DNA from: Agrobacterium pusense
Lineage (GTDB): Bacteria; Pseudomonadota; Alphaproteobacteria; Rhizobiales; Rhizobiaceae
Length of the DNA stretch: 64,000 nucleotides
Reading direction: 5' to 3'
Assembly (NCBI RefSeq): GCF_900102105.1
Contig: NZ_FNBB01000007.1
Location: 62,001-126,000, forward strand
The notes under the pieces: model-generated
What the model was told of the DNA's origin: nothing
Seen by the model: only the letters and a program-made list of their open reading frames with translations
Databases searched by the model: none
Made by a program: the position numbers and the translations under genes
Shown here: positions 10,640-19,901 of the stretch, piece by piece
Layout: each line of letters begins with the position of its first letter
Numbering within the stretch: position 1 is the stretch's first letter

Positions 10640-10760
10640 GAATCCCCCCGAGCACATCATATTCGTAGGTATCCGTTCGGGAGACAAGCCTATCCAAGGC
10701 GTTGTAAGTAAGGGGGGGCAATGATTCCTGATCTTGGGAACAGGTCGACCTTCGGTCAGG
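10640..10760 (-). pseudogene. Rhs YD-repeat remnant on the opposite strand
   Basis: Read on the minus strand, the stretch around 10645-10715 gives PPLTYNALDRLVSRTDTYEY followed by DVLGG, a typical YD-repeat sequence from the interior of an Rhs protein. It has no start or flanking repeats. It lies downstream of the minus-strand immunity-like gene, so it is another broken piece of the island. Confidence 0.65.
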
Positions 10761-10765
10761 GTTGC

Positions 10766-11089
10766 TTATGTAAGATCACTAAATTGCTTATAAATCCTAG
10801 CAGGAACCGGCAAAATATCATCCACTTTCAATACGCCAATATCATAATCCATTCCATATTCTTCACTTATTTTCATTACATTTAGGTAAGAATATATAAA
10901 CGCGTTAACAATTGAACTGATGCCATCAAGGCCTTCGATACTGCGCTCTTTGGTAATACCTCTGAACCTCACGCGCGCACGACAAACGTAAAAATCGCCA
11001 TTGTTCATTGGGCAACTAATTTCAACCTCAATCCTATCAGTTGACCCTATAACATCAAGAAATTTCGTGAAATGTCTTTCCTGTTTCAT
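10766..11089 (-). CDS. small protein in immunity-gene position behind the minus-strand Rhs
   Basis: A 107-aa cytoplasmic-looking protein whose start overlaps the 3' end of the minus-strand Rhs fragment by 35 nt. It reads MKQERHFTKFLDVIG at the N terminus and has a mixed alpha/beta composition. I do not recognise the family with confidence; a DUF6968-like immunity family is a guess from general look. Overlap with an Rhs tip, AT-rich codons and short length make an immunity role the best inference. Confidence 0.6.
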   Translation of the reverse strand: MKQERHFTKFLDVIGSTDRIEVEISCPMNNGDFYVCRARVRFRGITKERSIEGLDGISSIVNAFIYSYLNVMKISEEYGMDYDIGVLKVDDILPVPARIYKQFSDLT

Positions 11090-11714
11090 TTAATTTCCCA
11101 TGCTTCATGGTTGCGATTGTCTTACACATCATTAAATCGGAATCTAACTGGACATCACACAGTTCGGCCGGATCATCTGCAGGTCCGCCTTTAGGAGGTT
11201 CGTTTGGCGGAGTCGATCGCGCCAAAACACCACAACCACTTACGCCGACAATCTGCATATTCGGTTGCATCGCTGTATTCAGCGCATCGGCAAGGGTGTA
11301 GAAGGTGCATGCTATAGCTGCACCAATCGTACTCAATGCATTCTTGTCGGCGGATGCCAGATATCGCGCGGTGCCACTGGCTGTGGATAGCATGCGTTGT
11401 GTAGCAATCGTACCACCCATCAGTGCAACTGGCACAGCGAGTGTACTCGCATATTGTCCTGCTGCCGCCATTCCACTCGGATCGGTCCAATTGGCGGGCG
11501 AGTTCCAGACATAGCGGTAGACTTTAAAGTCACCGGCTTCGAACCAGATCGGATCTTCCTGAAGGAAGCGCCCGGTCGAGGGATCGTAGGCGCGTGAACG
11601 ATAGTGGAATAGCCCCGTCTCAGGGTCGCACTCCCGCCCGGCGAGACCGACAAGAAAAGCTTGGGTTGCTATCGGTGTTCCAATAAGGTTCCTAATCACG
11701 ACATCGCAGAGCAT
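11055..11714 (-). pseudogene. Rhs core C-terminal fragment, 5' truncated
   Basis: A 219-aa open frame that starts abruptly inside an Rhs core: GLAGRECDPETGLFHYRSRAYDPSTGRFLQEDPI, then YRYVWNSPANWTDPSG at the core end (quoted in parts and in order). About 130 residues follow, including a hydrophobic Ala-rich segment, a Pro/Gly linker (PPNEPPKGGPADDP) and a Cys-containing tip (ELCDVQLDSDLMMCKTIAT). A real Rhs protein would be over 1000 residues, so the 5' part is lost. The frame stays open to its end and overlaps the next gene, so the tip could still be translated if a promoter exists. Confidence 0.75.
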
Positions 11715-11953
11715 TCAATCGTAAGACGGGCCTCAATATATTCTGAGTAATCGGCTACTTAGCTGCTGCGCGAGAACGACGCATTATGGAGGTTTGCCAA
11801 TACAGCGACTAGCGACGCCTAATTTTCGGAAAAAAAGCCAATAAAAACAACGAAATCTTATGATTTTCATTCCAGCTTATCTACCGGGGTTCTTGGCGTG
11901 CCATTCCCGTTTTGTTTTCTCGCCCCAAGTTCACGAAATTTTAGGGGATTGCG
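11715..11953. other. right flank of the Rhs island, no gene seen
   Basis: AT-rich stretch between the minus-strand Rhs fragment and the lexA operator. I see no open frame with coding character, no RNA and no clear repeat. It probably holds the outer lexA promoter sequences and the recombination edge of the island. Confidence 0.4.
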
Positions 11954-11994
11954 GAACACATATGGAACATATAGTGTTCGTTCTGTATTTGTTT
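11954..11994. promoter_or_regulatory. LexA operator(s) in front of lexA
   Basis: A perfect alphaproteobacterial SOS box, GAACACATATGGAAC (GAAC-N7-GAAC), lies at 11954-11968. A second, imperfect site, GTTCTGTATTTGTTT (GTTC-N7-GTTT), lies at 11980-11994 in the opposite sense. They are 64 and 38 nt upstream of the lexA start, as expected for autorepression. Confidence 0.85.
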
Positions 11995-12031
11995 CGCGAC
12001 TTCAACGACGATTCTCAAGGGTGTTTTCCTC

Positions 12032-12754
12032 ATGCTCACGCGCAAACAGCAGGAATTGCTTCTCTTCATTCATGAAAGAATGAAAGAGTCCGGCGTGCCG
12101 CCCTCCTTCGATGAAATGAAGGACGCACTCGATCTTGCCTCCAAATCCGGCATCCACCGGCTGATCACTGCCCTGGAAGAGCGCGGGTTCATTCGCCGGC
12201 TACCTAACAGGGCGCGAGCGCTTGAAGTGATCAAGCTGCCGGAGGCCTATGTGCCCGGCTCGAGGCCGCAACGGGGCTTCTCGCCGAGCGTTATTGAAGG
12301 CAGCCTCGGCAAGCCCAAGATGCCCGAGCCCGCCCCTGCTCCCAAGACGCCTGCGAACGATATAGCAGGCGCGGCAACCGTGCCCGTCATGGGCCGGATC
12401 GCTGCCGGTGTGCCGATCTCAGCCATTCAGAACAATACGCATGACGTGGCGGTTCCGGTGGACATGCTTGGCTCGGGCGAACATTACGCGCTCGAGGTCA
12501 AGGGCGATTCGATGATCGAGGCCGGCATCTTCGATGGCGATACCGTCATCATTCGCAATGGTAACACCGCCAATCCCGGCGATATCATCGTGGCGCTGGT
12601 GGATGACGAGGAAGCGACGCTGAAGCGCTTCCGTCGCAAAGGCGCCTCGATCGCACTTGAAGCCGCAAACCCTGCCTATGAGACCCGCATTTTCGGACCT
12701 GATCGGGTTAAAATCCAGGGCAAGCTGGTAGGGCTGATCCGCCGGTATCATTGA
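12032..12754 (+). CDS. lexA: LexA, SOS response repressor
   Basis: Repressor of the SOS regulon, 240 aa. The N-terminal winged helix-turn-helix (about 1-70) starts [18 protein letters not shown] linker longer than in E. coli follows. The self-cleavage site is Ala125-Gly126 in RIAAGVP, and the S24 peptidase domain has nucleophile Ser160 (KGDSM) and general base Lys198 (EATLKRF). RecA-stimulated self-cleavage should therefore be intact. The gene has its own SOS boxes just upstream, giving autoregulation, and a hairpin with a U-tract downstream. It forms the right border of the Rhs island. Confidence 0.98.
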   Translation: MLTRKQQELLLFIHERMKESGVPPSFDEMKDALDLASKSGIHRLITALEERGFIRRLPNRARALEVIKLPEAYVPGSRPQRGFSPSVIEGSLGKPKMPEPAPAPKTPANDIAGAATVPVMGRIAAGVPISAIQNNTHDVAVPVDMLGSGEHYALEVKGDSMIEAGIFDGDTVIIRNGNTANPGDIIVALVDDEEATLKRFRRKGASIALEAANPAYETRIFGPDRVKIQGKLVGLIRRYH

Positions 12755-12820
12755 TGCTGCTGCCGGTCCGGATAAGGCCGGAGCGGTCTATGAGCGATAA
12801 ACCAGGCCTTCAAGATGAAC

Positions 12821-12860
12821 GGCGCGTCATTCCACTCGAGTGATGCGCCTTTTCTTTTTA
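12821..12860 (+). terminator. probable lexA terminator
   Basis: GGCGCGTCAT is followed after a short loop by AGTGATGCGCC, forming an imperfect stem, then TTTTCTTTTT on the plus strand. The position, 66 nt after the lexA stop, fits a rho-independent terminator. Confidence 0.65.
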
Positions 12861-13006
12861 ATGGCGGCGAAGGCGGCTTTGCCAGAGGACGTCGGCAGGG
12901 ATGGCGCCCCACCCATCAATTGGCGTTATGGGAGCGATGGATTCTTTGCGATATTCCGGGCCGGGCCGCTGGTATAAAAACCCGCTTCACAGTCAGGAGA
13001 CCCGCA

Positions 13007-13684
13007 ATGTACGATCTTTATATCGCCAACAAGAATTACTCCTCCTGGTCGCTGAGGCCATGGGTCCTGATGCGCACGCTCGGTATCGCCTTCGAGGAGA
13101 AACTCGTCCCGTTTGGTGAAGGCGTGTCATTCTCCACCTTTTCCCCAACTGGCAAGGTGCCTTGCCTCGTCGATGATGGCGTGACGATTTGGGAGTCACT
13201 CTCGATCGCCGAATATCTTGCCGAACGTCATCAAGGGGTATGGGCAAGCGACAAGCATGCGAGAGCCTGGTCGCGGTCGGCAGCAAGCGAAATGCATGCG
13301 GGATTTTCGTCCCTTCGCAATCTCTACCCCATGTCCGTTGGCGTTCGTGTCAGACCGAACGTCAGCGATGCCGGGCTTGCGGCGGATATAAAGCGTGTCG
13401 ATGCGTTGTGGAGCGAGGGCCTGTCGAATTTCGGCGGTCCCTATCTCGCCGGTCAGAAGTTCACGGCGGTGGATGCCTTCTACTGCCCTGTGGCATTCCG
13501 TTTCCAGACGTATGGCGCAGACCTTTCTCCTGCGGCAAAAGCCTATTGTGAGCGACTGCTCGCTCTGCCGTCCATGCGCGAATGGTATGAGGCGGGACTG
13601 AAGGAGACCTGGCGTGACGCGGCACATGAAGAGGAGATCGTCGGAATTGGCGAATTGACGATGGATCTACGCGCAAAGGCCTGA
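13007..13684 (+). CDS. glutathione S-transferase family protein
   Basis: A 225-aa cytosolic GST-fold protein. The N-terminal thioredoxin-like domain has YIANKNYSSWSLRPW, with Ser/Trp residues at the usual glutathione-activating position, and GKVPCLVDDG, which carries the conserved cis-Pro. IWESLSIAEYLAE follows, then an all-helical C-terminal domain with LAGQKFTAVDAFYCPV. The start at 13007 has CAGGAGA six bases upstream; an open frame from 12815 has no comparable site. The sequence most resembles the YfcF-like group. Its substrate is unknown. Confidence 0.9.
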   Translation: MYDLYIANKNYSSWSLRPWVLMRTLGIAFEEKLVPFGEGVSFSTFSPTGKVPCLVDDGVTIWESLSIAEYLAERHQGVWASDKHARAWSRSAASEMHAGFSSLRNLYPMSVGVRVRPNVSDAGLAADIKRVDALWSEGLSNFGGPYLAGQKFTAVDAFYCPVAFRFQTYGADLSPAAKAYCERLLALPSMREWYEAGLKETWRDAAHEEEIVGIGELTMDLRAKA

Positions 13685-13703
13685 CGATCCTCGCTGGTGG
13701 CGA

Positions 13704-16178
13704 TCATTGCGACGCCGCCACCAGACGGGTGATCGTTTCAGGCAATTCCCGGTCGAAACGTCCGGTTTTCCAGTCATAATATCGATGTTCACTCCACGGG
13801 CGGTTTGCGCCCGCGGTCGACGCCCGTAGCCGACCGACAACGCCGGGCTGATCGCTCCTCGCGAAGTCTATCTCCACGGAACCGATGCGCCGCAATATGT
13901 CGCGGTTGAGGAGTAACGCGCCCGAGCGACACTGTGCAAACGACGTTCTGCGGGAAACAATGACGATGTCGGCAATGTCACATGCTTTTCCGGCGAGGCG
14001 GCCGTCTTCCAGTACGATGATCCATTCGCCGCTTTCCGCACGCGCCACGCACCAGCGACCTGACTTGCATGTAAAAATTCCAGGCGCTGCATCCTTCAAC
14101 GCAGCCGCCATGTCTCGTCCCACAGCCTTTATTTCGTCCCGCGTGAGCTTTGATTTCCTGGTGAGTGCGATGCCGGACGCGGTTGGAACGTCTTTTCTGA
14201 GGATAACGGGCGCGAGCGGTTTCTCCGGAAGCAGCAGCGCCCTCTGCCACTGGTCATAGATGAAGCCATGCGGCCGGGTTTTTGTGGCGTAAACCTTGTT
14301 CTCGTCCAGAAGCGCGACCAGAGAACCGTCTTCATGAACGAGGAGATCGGGCAGATCGCGCTGAGATGTCGCTGCCGAGAGGCCGAAGGCAAGCAGCAGA
14401 GGCGGAATGCCCAAAAGCGCAAGGCGGCTGCGCAGCAGGGTCAGCAGCAGGAAGCCAGCCGAGGCGATGCCGATGAACCAGCCATGCGGACGTCCGGTCG
14501 CAGCGCTGCCACCCCAGGAGGCGACTTCGTCCGCGACCTCTATGACCAGCGCCATGCCATGGCCCATGACCTTCAGGAATGGCGCGTCGAGCCCGAACGG
14601 CATGAGCAGCATGGCAATCAGACCGAAGGGCATGACGATCAGCGACATGAGCGGGGTGGCGGCGAGATTGGCAAAAAGTCCATAGGTGGTGACACGCTGG
14701 AAATGTTCGGCAGAATAGATTGCTGTCGAAAGCCCACCGATCAGCGACGTTGTGATAACGCCGCCGATCACGGCACCTGCAGTTTGCGCCACCGTCATCC
14801 AAACCGGTTTTCGCCCCCTAAAAAGACGCTCGCGGTCAATGCGCCAGCGGCTCCAGGCCGCATAGGCAGAAACAAGCGCGATCGTTGCGGCAAAAGACAT
14901 CTGAAAGCTTGGCCCCATCACTTCGGACGGGGACAGCGCCAATATCACGAGGGCGGAGAGCGCAACATTTCTCAGGCTGAGCGAGGGCTGATCGAAGAGC
15001 ACCGCAATCAGCATCACCGACATCATCAGCCAGGCCCGCTCGGCGGAAACTGCGAAACCGGAAATCAGATAGTAGCAAAGTGTCATCAGGAGCGCTGCGA
15101 AGGCGGATATCTTCTTGACCGGCCATCGCTGGGCAAAGGCTGGGAACAGGCTGAATGCAAGCCTCATGCCGACAAAGAAGATGCCTGATGCCAAGGCCAT
15201 GTTGAGCCCGGATATGGCAACGATATGAGCCAACCCCGAGACCCGCAGCGCCTCCATGGTTTCCGGCGATATGGCTTGTCTCTCGTCGGTGACGATGGAT
15301 GCAGCGAAGGCACCCGCATCGCCGCCGATCGTCGTGCGAATGCGCTCGGCGATGGCGGCACGCAGGCGATAAAGCCACATGTCGGCCTTCTCCAGCCAAC
15401 CCTCGGCCCCAATGTCCGCCGTCGCCACCGCCTGGGGCGGCTGGTAAAAAAAGCCTGTCGCACCGATGCCCCGGAAATAGGATAAAAAGGCAAAGTCGTT
15501 CAATCCCGGCAAAGCCGGTCCGGACGGTGGAGAGAGCCGTGCCTTGCCGCGTATGGTCGCGCCGATCGGCATGGCGTCGCCGCGACCGCGCGCAAGGAGC
15601 GACACCCTCCCCGGCAGACGCGTTAGTGACGGCGCTTCAGTGGAGTGGAGCTGCACCAGATACCGCCAGTCGCCCCGCGCATCCACCTCCCGGCGCACCA
15701 CCTTGCCGGTGAGCGTGGTGGTGACCGGCGTGTCCAGAAGGATGGTCGCCGCACGGCGGGTTTCCAGTTCCGCAAAAAGCATGCCGAGCAACAAGAGGGC
15801 GACAAGGCTGCACGCCCTTCCCACCGTATCAAGGCGGTATCGGTTGAGAAGCGCCAGTGGGGCCGCGACTAAAAATGCGACGATCAGAAGGGGCAAGGAA
15901 GGCGCGGTGTCGAGAGAAAACCAGAGGATCGCTCCGCAACCGATGGCAACGGGTACGAAAAGAAAATCGTGCCCGAATGCGCGTTCTTCCGTCAGCCAGA
16001 CGGCAACTTTTCGAGAAACGGAAACGCCGGGTTCGGGCCTGTCGACCAGAGGCGGCAGAACAGGGATCGCGACGGCGACGGTCCGCTGCAGCGGAAACAG
16101 GATATCCACCGTGCCGGGGGCGTTTCCCTGCATCGTTTCGGCATATCCGAAATGCTGTTTTTCCCCTTGACCAAGCAT
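13704..16178 (-). CDS. comEC: ComEC/Rec2 family DNA-uptake channel protein
   Basis: Large polytopic inner-membrane protein of about 824 aa. An N-terminal DUF4131-type region with membrane helices precedes the competence domain, with its conserved AHIVAISGLNMALASG motif. Many hydrophobic helices and a soluble C-terminal part follow. In naturally transformable bacteria ComEC forms the channel for single-stranded DNA; no other competence genes are seen here. The start is uncertain: a TTG at 16238 adds 20 residues, and an ATG at 16133 is also possible. It is divergent from gltA. Confidence 0.85.
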   Translation of the reverse strand: MLGQGEKQHFGYAETMQGNAPGTVDILFPLQRTVAVAIPVLPPLVDRPEPGVSVSRKVAVWLTEERAFGHDFLFVPVAIGCGAILWFSLDTAPSLPLLIVAFLVAAPLALLNRYRLDTVGRACSLVALLLLGMLFAELETRRAATILLDTPVTTTLTGKVVRREVDARGDWRYLVQLHSTEAPSLTRLPGRVSLLARGRGDAMPIGATIRGKARLSPPSGPALPGLNDFAFLSYFRGIGATGFFYQPPQAVATADIGAEGWLEKADMWLYRLRAAIAERIRTTIGGDAGAFAASIVTDERQAISPETMEALRVSGLAHIVAISGLNMALASGIFFVGMRLAFSLFPAFAQRWPVKKISAFAALLMTLCYYLISGFAVSAERAWLMMSVMLIAVLFDQPSLSLRNVALSALVILALSPSEVMGPSFQMSFAATIALVSAYAAWSRWRIDRERLFRGRKPVWMTVAQTAGAVIGGVITTSLIGGLSTAIYSAEHFQRVTTYGLFANLAATPLMSLIVMPFGLIAMLLMPFGLDAPFLKVMGHGMALVIEVADEVASWGGSAATGRPHGWFIGIASAGFLLLTLLRSRLALLGIPPLLLAFGLSAATSQRDLPDLLVHEDGSLVALLDENKVYATKTRPHGFIYDQWQRALLLPEKPLAPVILRKDVPTASGIALTRKSKLTRDEIKAVGRDMAAALKDAAPGIFTCKSGRWCVARAESGEWIIVLEDGRLAGKACDIADIVIVSRRTSFAQCRSGALLLNRDILRRIGSVEIDFARSDQPGVVGRLRASTAGANRPWSEHRYYDWKTGRFDRELPETITRLVAASQ

Positions 16179-16440
16179 TCTGCGCCGCGCCCCTGCCGCA
16201 CTGTAAACAGGTTTGCAGAGGGACGCCCGAGATTGCAATGCTTTCCTTTAACCGCGCGTTGACCGAGATTGAATTGCTTCGATCGACGAGGCCAAAAGCA
16301 ACGCATTTGCGTTTGCCGCAATGCACAATTTGACCTTTGGATAGCTTGGCATCTGCGACAGGATCATATAGCTAATCGGTAGACGCTTAACCGCGGGGCG
16401 TGTCTCAACGCCCCCACCCGCATGTTTTCGGAGGATCAGT

Positions 16441-17730
16441 ATGACGGAAAAAAGCGCTACAGTGACACTTGGCGACAAACAGGTCGAACTCCCTGTCAGG
16501 GAAGGCACGATCGGGCCGAGCGTCGTCGATATCGGCACGCTGTACAAACACACGGGCTCCTTCACTTACGACCCGGGTTTCACGTCGACGGCCTCCTGCG
16601 AATCCAAGATCACCTATATCGACGGTGACGAAGGTGTTCTCCTGCACCGTGGCTTCCCCATCGAACAGCTCGCCGAACAGGGCGACTTCCTGGAAACCTG
16701 CTATCTGCTGCTTTACGGCGAACTACCGACGGCGGCACAGAAGAAAGATTTCGATACCCGCGTCACGCGCCACACCATGGTGCACGAGCAGATGAGCCGC
16801 TTCTTTACCGGCTACCGCCGCGACGCGCATCCGATGGCCGTCATGTGCGGCACGGTCGGCGCTCTCTCGGCCTTTTACCACGACTCGACCGACATCACCG
16901 ATCCGCATCAGCGCATGGTCGCATCGCTTCGCATGATCGCCAAGATGCCGACGATCGCCGCGATGGCCTACAAGTACCATATCGGCCAGCCCTTCGTTTA
17001 CCCGAAGAACGATCTGGATTACGCCTCCAACTTCCTGCACATGTGCTTTGCCGTGCCGTGCGAGGAATACAAGGTCGATCCGGTTCTGGCCCGCGCCATG
17101 GACCGTATCTTCATTCTGCATGCCGATCACGAACAGAATGCCTCCACCTCCACGGTGCGTCTTGCCGGTTCGTCTGGCGCCAACCCGTTCGCCTGTATTG
17201 CGGCCGGCATTGCCTGCCTCTGGGGTCCGGCACACGGCGGCGCCAACGAAGCGGCGCTCAACATGCTCAATGAAATCGGCTCGGTTGACCGCATTCCGGA
17301 ATACATCGCCCGCGCCAAGGACAAGAACGACCCGTTCCGCCTGATGGGCTTTGGTCACCGCGTCTACAAGAACTACGACCCGCGCGCCAAGATCATGCAG
17401 AAGACGATGTATGAAGTGCTGGAAGCCACTGGCAATTCCGACGATCCGATCATGCAGGTCGCGCTGGAACTGGAAAAGATCGCCCTTTCCGACCCGTATT
17501 TTGTCGAAAAGAAGCTTTACCCGAATGTCGACTTCTATTCGGGCATCACGCTGAAGGCGCTCGGCTTCCCCACGACCATGTTTACCGTCCTCTTCGCTCT
17601 CGCCCGCACCGTTGGCTGGATCGCACAGTGGAACGAAATGATCGAAGATCCGCAACAGCGCATCGGCCGTCCGCGCCAGCTTTACACGGGTGCCGGCAAA
17701 CGCGACTACGTTCCGGTTTCCAAGCGTTAA
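16441..17730 (+). CDS. gltA: type II citrate synthase
   Basis: Condenses acetyl-CoA with oxaloacetate to give citrate, the entry step of the TCA cycle; 429 aa. The active-site histidine segments are seen in [20 protein letters not shown] and [14 protein letters not shown], with [13 protein letters not shown] between them and the catalytic Asp region near YSGITL. Length and N-terminal domain ([17 protein letters not shown]) fit the hexameric, NADH-sensitive Gram-negative type. A good ribosome site (GGAGG) precedes the start. It is transcribed away from comEC and ends at a strong terminator. Confidence 0.98.
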   Translation: MTEKSATVTLGDKQVELPVREGTIGPSVVDIGTLYKHTGSFTYDPGFTSTASCESKITYIDGDEGVLLHRGFPIEQLAEQGDFLETCYLLLYGELPTAAQKKDFDTRVTRHTMVHEQMSRFFTGYRRDAHPMAVMCGTVGALSAFYHDSTDITDPHQRMVASLRMIAKMPTIAAMAYKYHIGQPFVYPKNDLDYASNFLHMCFAVPCEEYKVDPVLARAMDRIFILHADHEQNASTSTVRLAGSSGANPFACIAAGIACLWGPAHGGANEAALNMLNEIGSVDRIPEYIARAKDKNDPFRLMGFGHRVYKNYDPRAKIMQKTMYEVLEATGNSDDPIMQVALELEKIALSDPYFVEKKLYPNVDFYSGITLKALGFPTTMFTVLFALARTVGWIAQWNEMIEDPQQRIGRPRQLYTGAGKRDYVPVSKR

Positions 17731-17750
17731 TCGGCAAACCACGTCACATC

Positions 17751-17785
17751 AAAGGCCGGCGAGTTTTACTCGCCGGCCTTTTTGC
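17751..17785 (+). terminator. gltA terminator
   Basis: Thirteen-base arms AAAGGCCGGCGAG and CTCGCCGGCCTTT enclose a TTTTA loop and are followed by more T residues. It lies 20 nt after the gltA stop. The stem and A/T flanks read well on both strands, so it may also stop the convergent lpxB transcript. Confidence 0.92.
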
Positions 17786-17853
17786 TTGCCATTGTGGATT
17801 GGGATACACGCGGTGGGACCGGCGGCAACACAGGCCCTGACACAGATGGGGCT

Positions 17854-19035
17854 TCAACCTCGCTGTCTGCGGGCGTTCACGACCTCGAGGAGAATAGCCG
17901 CGCCGGTTTCGCCGGGCGGGACATCCGTGCGCAGACGTTGCTGCACCAGAGCATAACCTTCGAGCATGGCCTTCCGCTCAATTGTATCGGATGACAGGCG
18001 TTCCGCCCAACGCAGCATCGACCCGGCCCTGACCACCTCGTTGAAATACTCCGGGACGACAGCATAATCGGCAATGAGGTTGGGTAGCGCACCCGTCCAG
18101 GTCTTCACCCGCTTGCTCAGCATGGTGAAAATCCAGTCGGTCTTGTAGACAGATATGGTCGGCACGCCGGCAAGAGCCAACTCAAGAATGACCGTGCCTG
18201 ACGCTGCGATAGCCGCATCGGCTTCCGCAAAGGAGTTCCACTTGAAAGCAGGATCGATGCCGATTTCGGGTCTGATTTCCTGCGGCCAAGACGCCGCCAG
18301 TTCGCGGATGCGATGTTCCTGACGTGGAACGGTGGGCAGCAGGAACCGCGTCGGACCATTCCGTTCCACAAAAGCCTTCGCCGCGTGCTGGAACGGCTCC
18401 ATCAGCCTGGTGGTCTCGGTGGAACGCGACCCGGGCAGAAGAAGAATCGTCTTCGGCCGCCCCTCCGCTGGAAGTGGCCGTTCTGCCCGCTTCCGACGCA
18501 CCGCGAGGACGTCCGGATCGACGCTGAGGCGATGGCCGACGAATGTGGTCGGCGGGCCTCCGAGACTGCGCATCGCCTCCGGCTCAAATGGCAGGAGAGC
18601 CAGGACATGGTCCACATAGGATAACATCGCCGTTGCGCGATGTTCTTTCCAGGCCCAGACGCTCGGGCACACATAATTGACGACCGGGAGATGCGGCAGT
18701 TCCTTGCGGACTTTTTTCGCCACTCGATGGGTGAAATCCGGGCTGTCGATGATCAAAAGGACATCCGGTTTTTCCCGTATCACCGCCTCAGCCGCCCGGT
18801 TGATCAGGCCGATCAGTTTGGGCAGTTTCTTGAGGACCTGCGTGAACCCCATGATCGAGAGTTCGGAATAATCGAAAAGAGAAGTGAGCCCCTGCCCCTC
18901 GAGCGCCTCGCCGCCGACGCCGACAAGTTCGATCGAACCGGGATATCGGGCCTTGAGGGCCCGGATCAGATCCGCGCCGAGAAGATCGCCCGACACTTCG
19001 CCGGCGATGACCGCCACCTTCAATCTCTCCGTCAT
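17854..19035 (-). CDS. lpxB: lipid-A-disaccharide synthase
   Basis: Inner-membrane-associated glycosyltransferase (GT19) joining UDP-2,3-diacylglucosamine and lipid X into the lipid A disaccharide; 393 aa. It matches family motifs: VIAGEVSGDLLGADL near the N terminus, SPDFTHRVAKKVR, YVCPSVWAWKEHR, LPGSRSTE and AASGTVILELALAGVPTI. The start overlaps the lpxI stop by four bases. It is the last gene of the lpxD-fabZ-lpxA-lpxI-lpxB run. Confidence 0.97.
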   Translation of the reverse strand: MTERLKVAVIAGEVSGDLLGADLIRALKARYPGSIELVGVGGEALEGQGLTSLFDYSELSIMGFTQVLKKLPKLIGLINRAAEAVIREKPDVLLIIDSPDFTHRVAKKVRKELPHLPVVNYVCPSVWAWKEHRATAMLSYVDHVLALLPFEPEAMRSLGGPPTTFVGHRLSVDPDVLAVRRKRAERPLPAEGRPKTILLLPGSRSTETTRLMEPFQHAAKAFVERNGPTRFLLPTVPRQEHRIRELAASWPQEIRPEIGIDPAFKWNSFAEADAAIAASGTVILELALAGVPTISVYKTDWIFTMLSKRVKTWTGALPNLIADYAVVPEYFNEVVRAGSMLRWAERLSSDTIERKAMLEGYALVQQRLRTDVPPGETGAAILLEVVNARRQRG

Positions 19036-19898
19036 TCCATCATGTCTCCGCGAAGTGACGTATCGATGCCACAGACGAATATGCCCGCCTGATCGGCAGC
19101 TTTCAACATCGCGTCACGATCAAGCACCAGTGCGCGTCCGGCTTCGACGGCAATGCCCGCAAGCCCGGCCTTTTGGGCATTTTCGACAGTTTCGATCCCG
19201 ATTGTCGGCAGATCGGCGCGTACATCCTGCTGCGGTTTGCAGAGCTTGACCAGCACGCCCCGGCGGCGGGGCGAGATGCGTCCCTCCGCGCGCAATGCCG
19301 CGACGCGCAGTAACATTGCGTCCGTGCCTTCAACGCCCTCGAGCGCCACGATGCGGCCGCCGACGGAGACCGCACCCTGCCCGACATCAAGTTTGCCGAG
19401 CGCAAGCGCCGCCTCAGCTGCCCTGCTTATGTCCTTCAAGTCGTCTTCGGCCGGTTTTTGCGTGCCGAAAGCGCCTGTCGTGGCCAAGAGGCCTGGAGCG
19501 ATCTCATGCGCGCCGATGACTTTCGCACCGAGCGTGCCGATGATCTTTATGACCATCTGCAGAACGGCGTCATCGCCGCCCGACAATAGCGTTTTGACGA
19601 TGGATGGAAGTTTTAGCAGGATAGCGACGGTGGGGCGGATTTCACGCCATTCCGGCCGCCGCGCCACGGCCCCGGAAAGCACGACACGATCCACCCGGTT
19701 GTCACGCAGCAGCCGGCCAAGCCCGGCGACGTCTCCGACGGAGATGACGGCGTTGTCGAAACCGCTCCAGTCGAAGCGGGAATCATCGCGCAGCCGCACG
19801 ATGAAAGGATCTTCTCCCATCTCACGGGCGGCGTTCGCCACGTAAAGTGGCAACTGGCCGCTGCCGGCCACAATGGCGAGACGCCCGCCGCCTGTCAC
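19032..19898 (-). CDS. lpxI: UDP-2,3-diacylglucosamine pyrophosphatase LpxI
   Basis: Hydrolyses UDP-2,3-diacylglucosamine to lipid X and UMP. This is the alphaproteobacterial DUF1009 enzyme that replaces LpxH. It has 288 aa with LAIVAGSGQLPLYVA at the N terminus and ALVLDRDAMLKAADQAGI and FVCGIDTSL near the C terminus. It lies between lpxA (3-nt gap) and lpxB (4-nt overlap), exactly where the pathway step belongs. No LpxH-like gene is in the window. Confidence 0.95.
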   Translation of the reverse strand: MTGGGRLAIVAGSGQLPLYVANAAREMGEDPFIVRLRDDSRFDWSGFDNAVISVGDVAGLGRLLRDNRVDRVVLSGAVARRPEWREIRPTVAILLKLPSIVKTLLSGGDDAVLQMVIKIIGTLGAKVIGAHEIAPGLLATTGAFGTQKPAEDDLKDISRAAEAALALGKLDVGQGAVSVGGRIVALEGVEGTDAMLLRVAALRAEGRISPRRRGVLVKLCKPQQDVRADLPTIGIETVENAQKAGLAGIAVEAGRALVLDRDAMLKAADQAGIFVCGIDTSLRGDMME

Positions 19899-19901
19899 GG
19901 C

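Noticed and set aside
12815-13006. N-terminal extension of the GST gene
   Set aside because: The extra frame overlaps the lexA terminator, lacks family similarity, and a good ribosome site marks the ATG at 13007.
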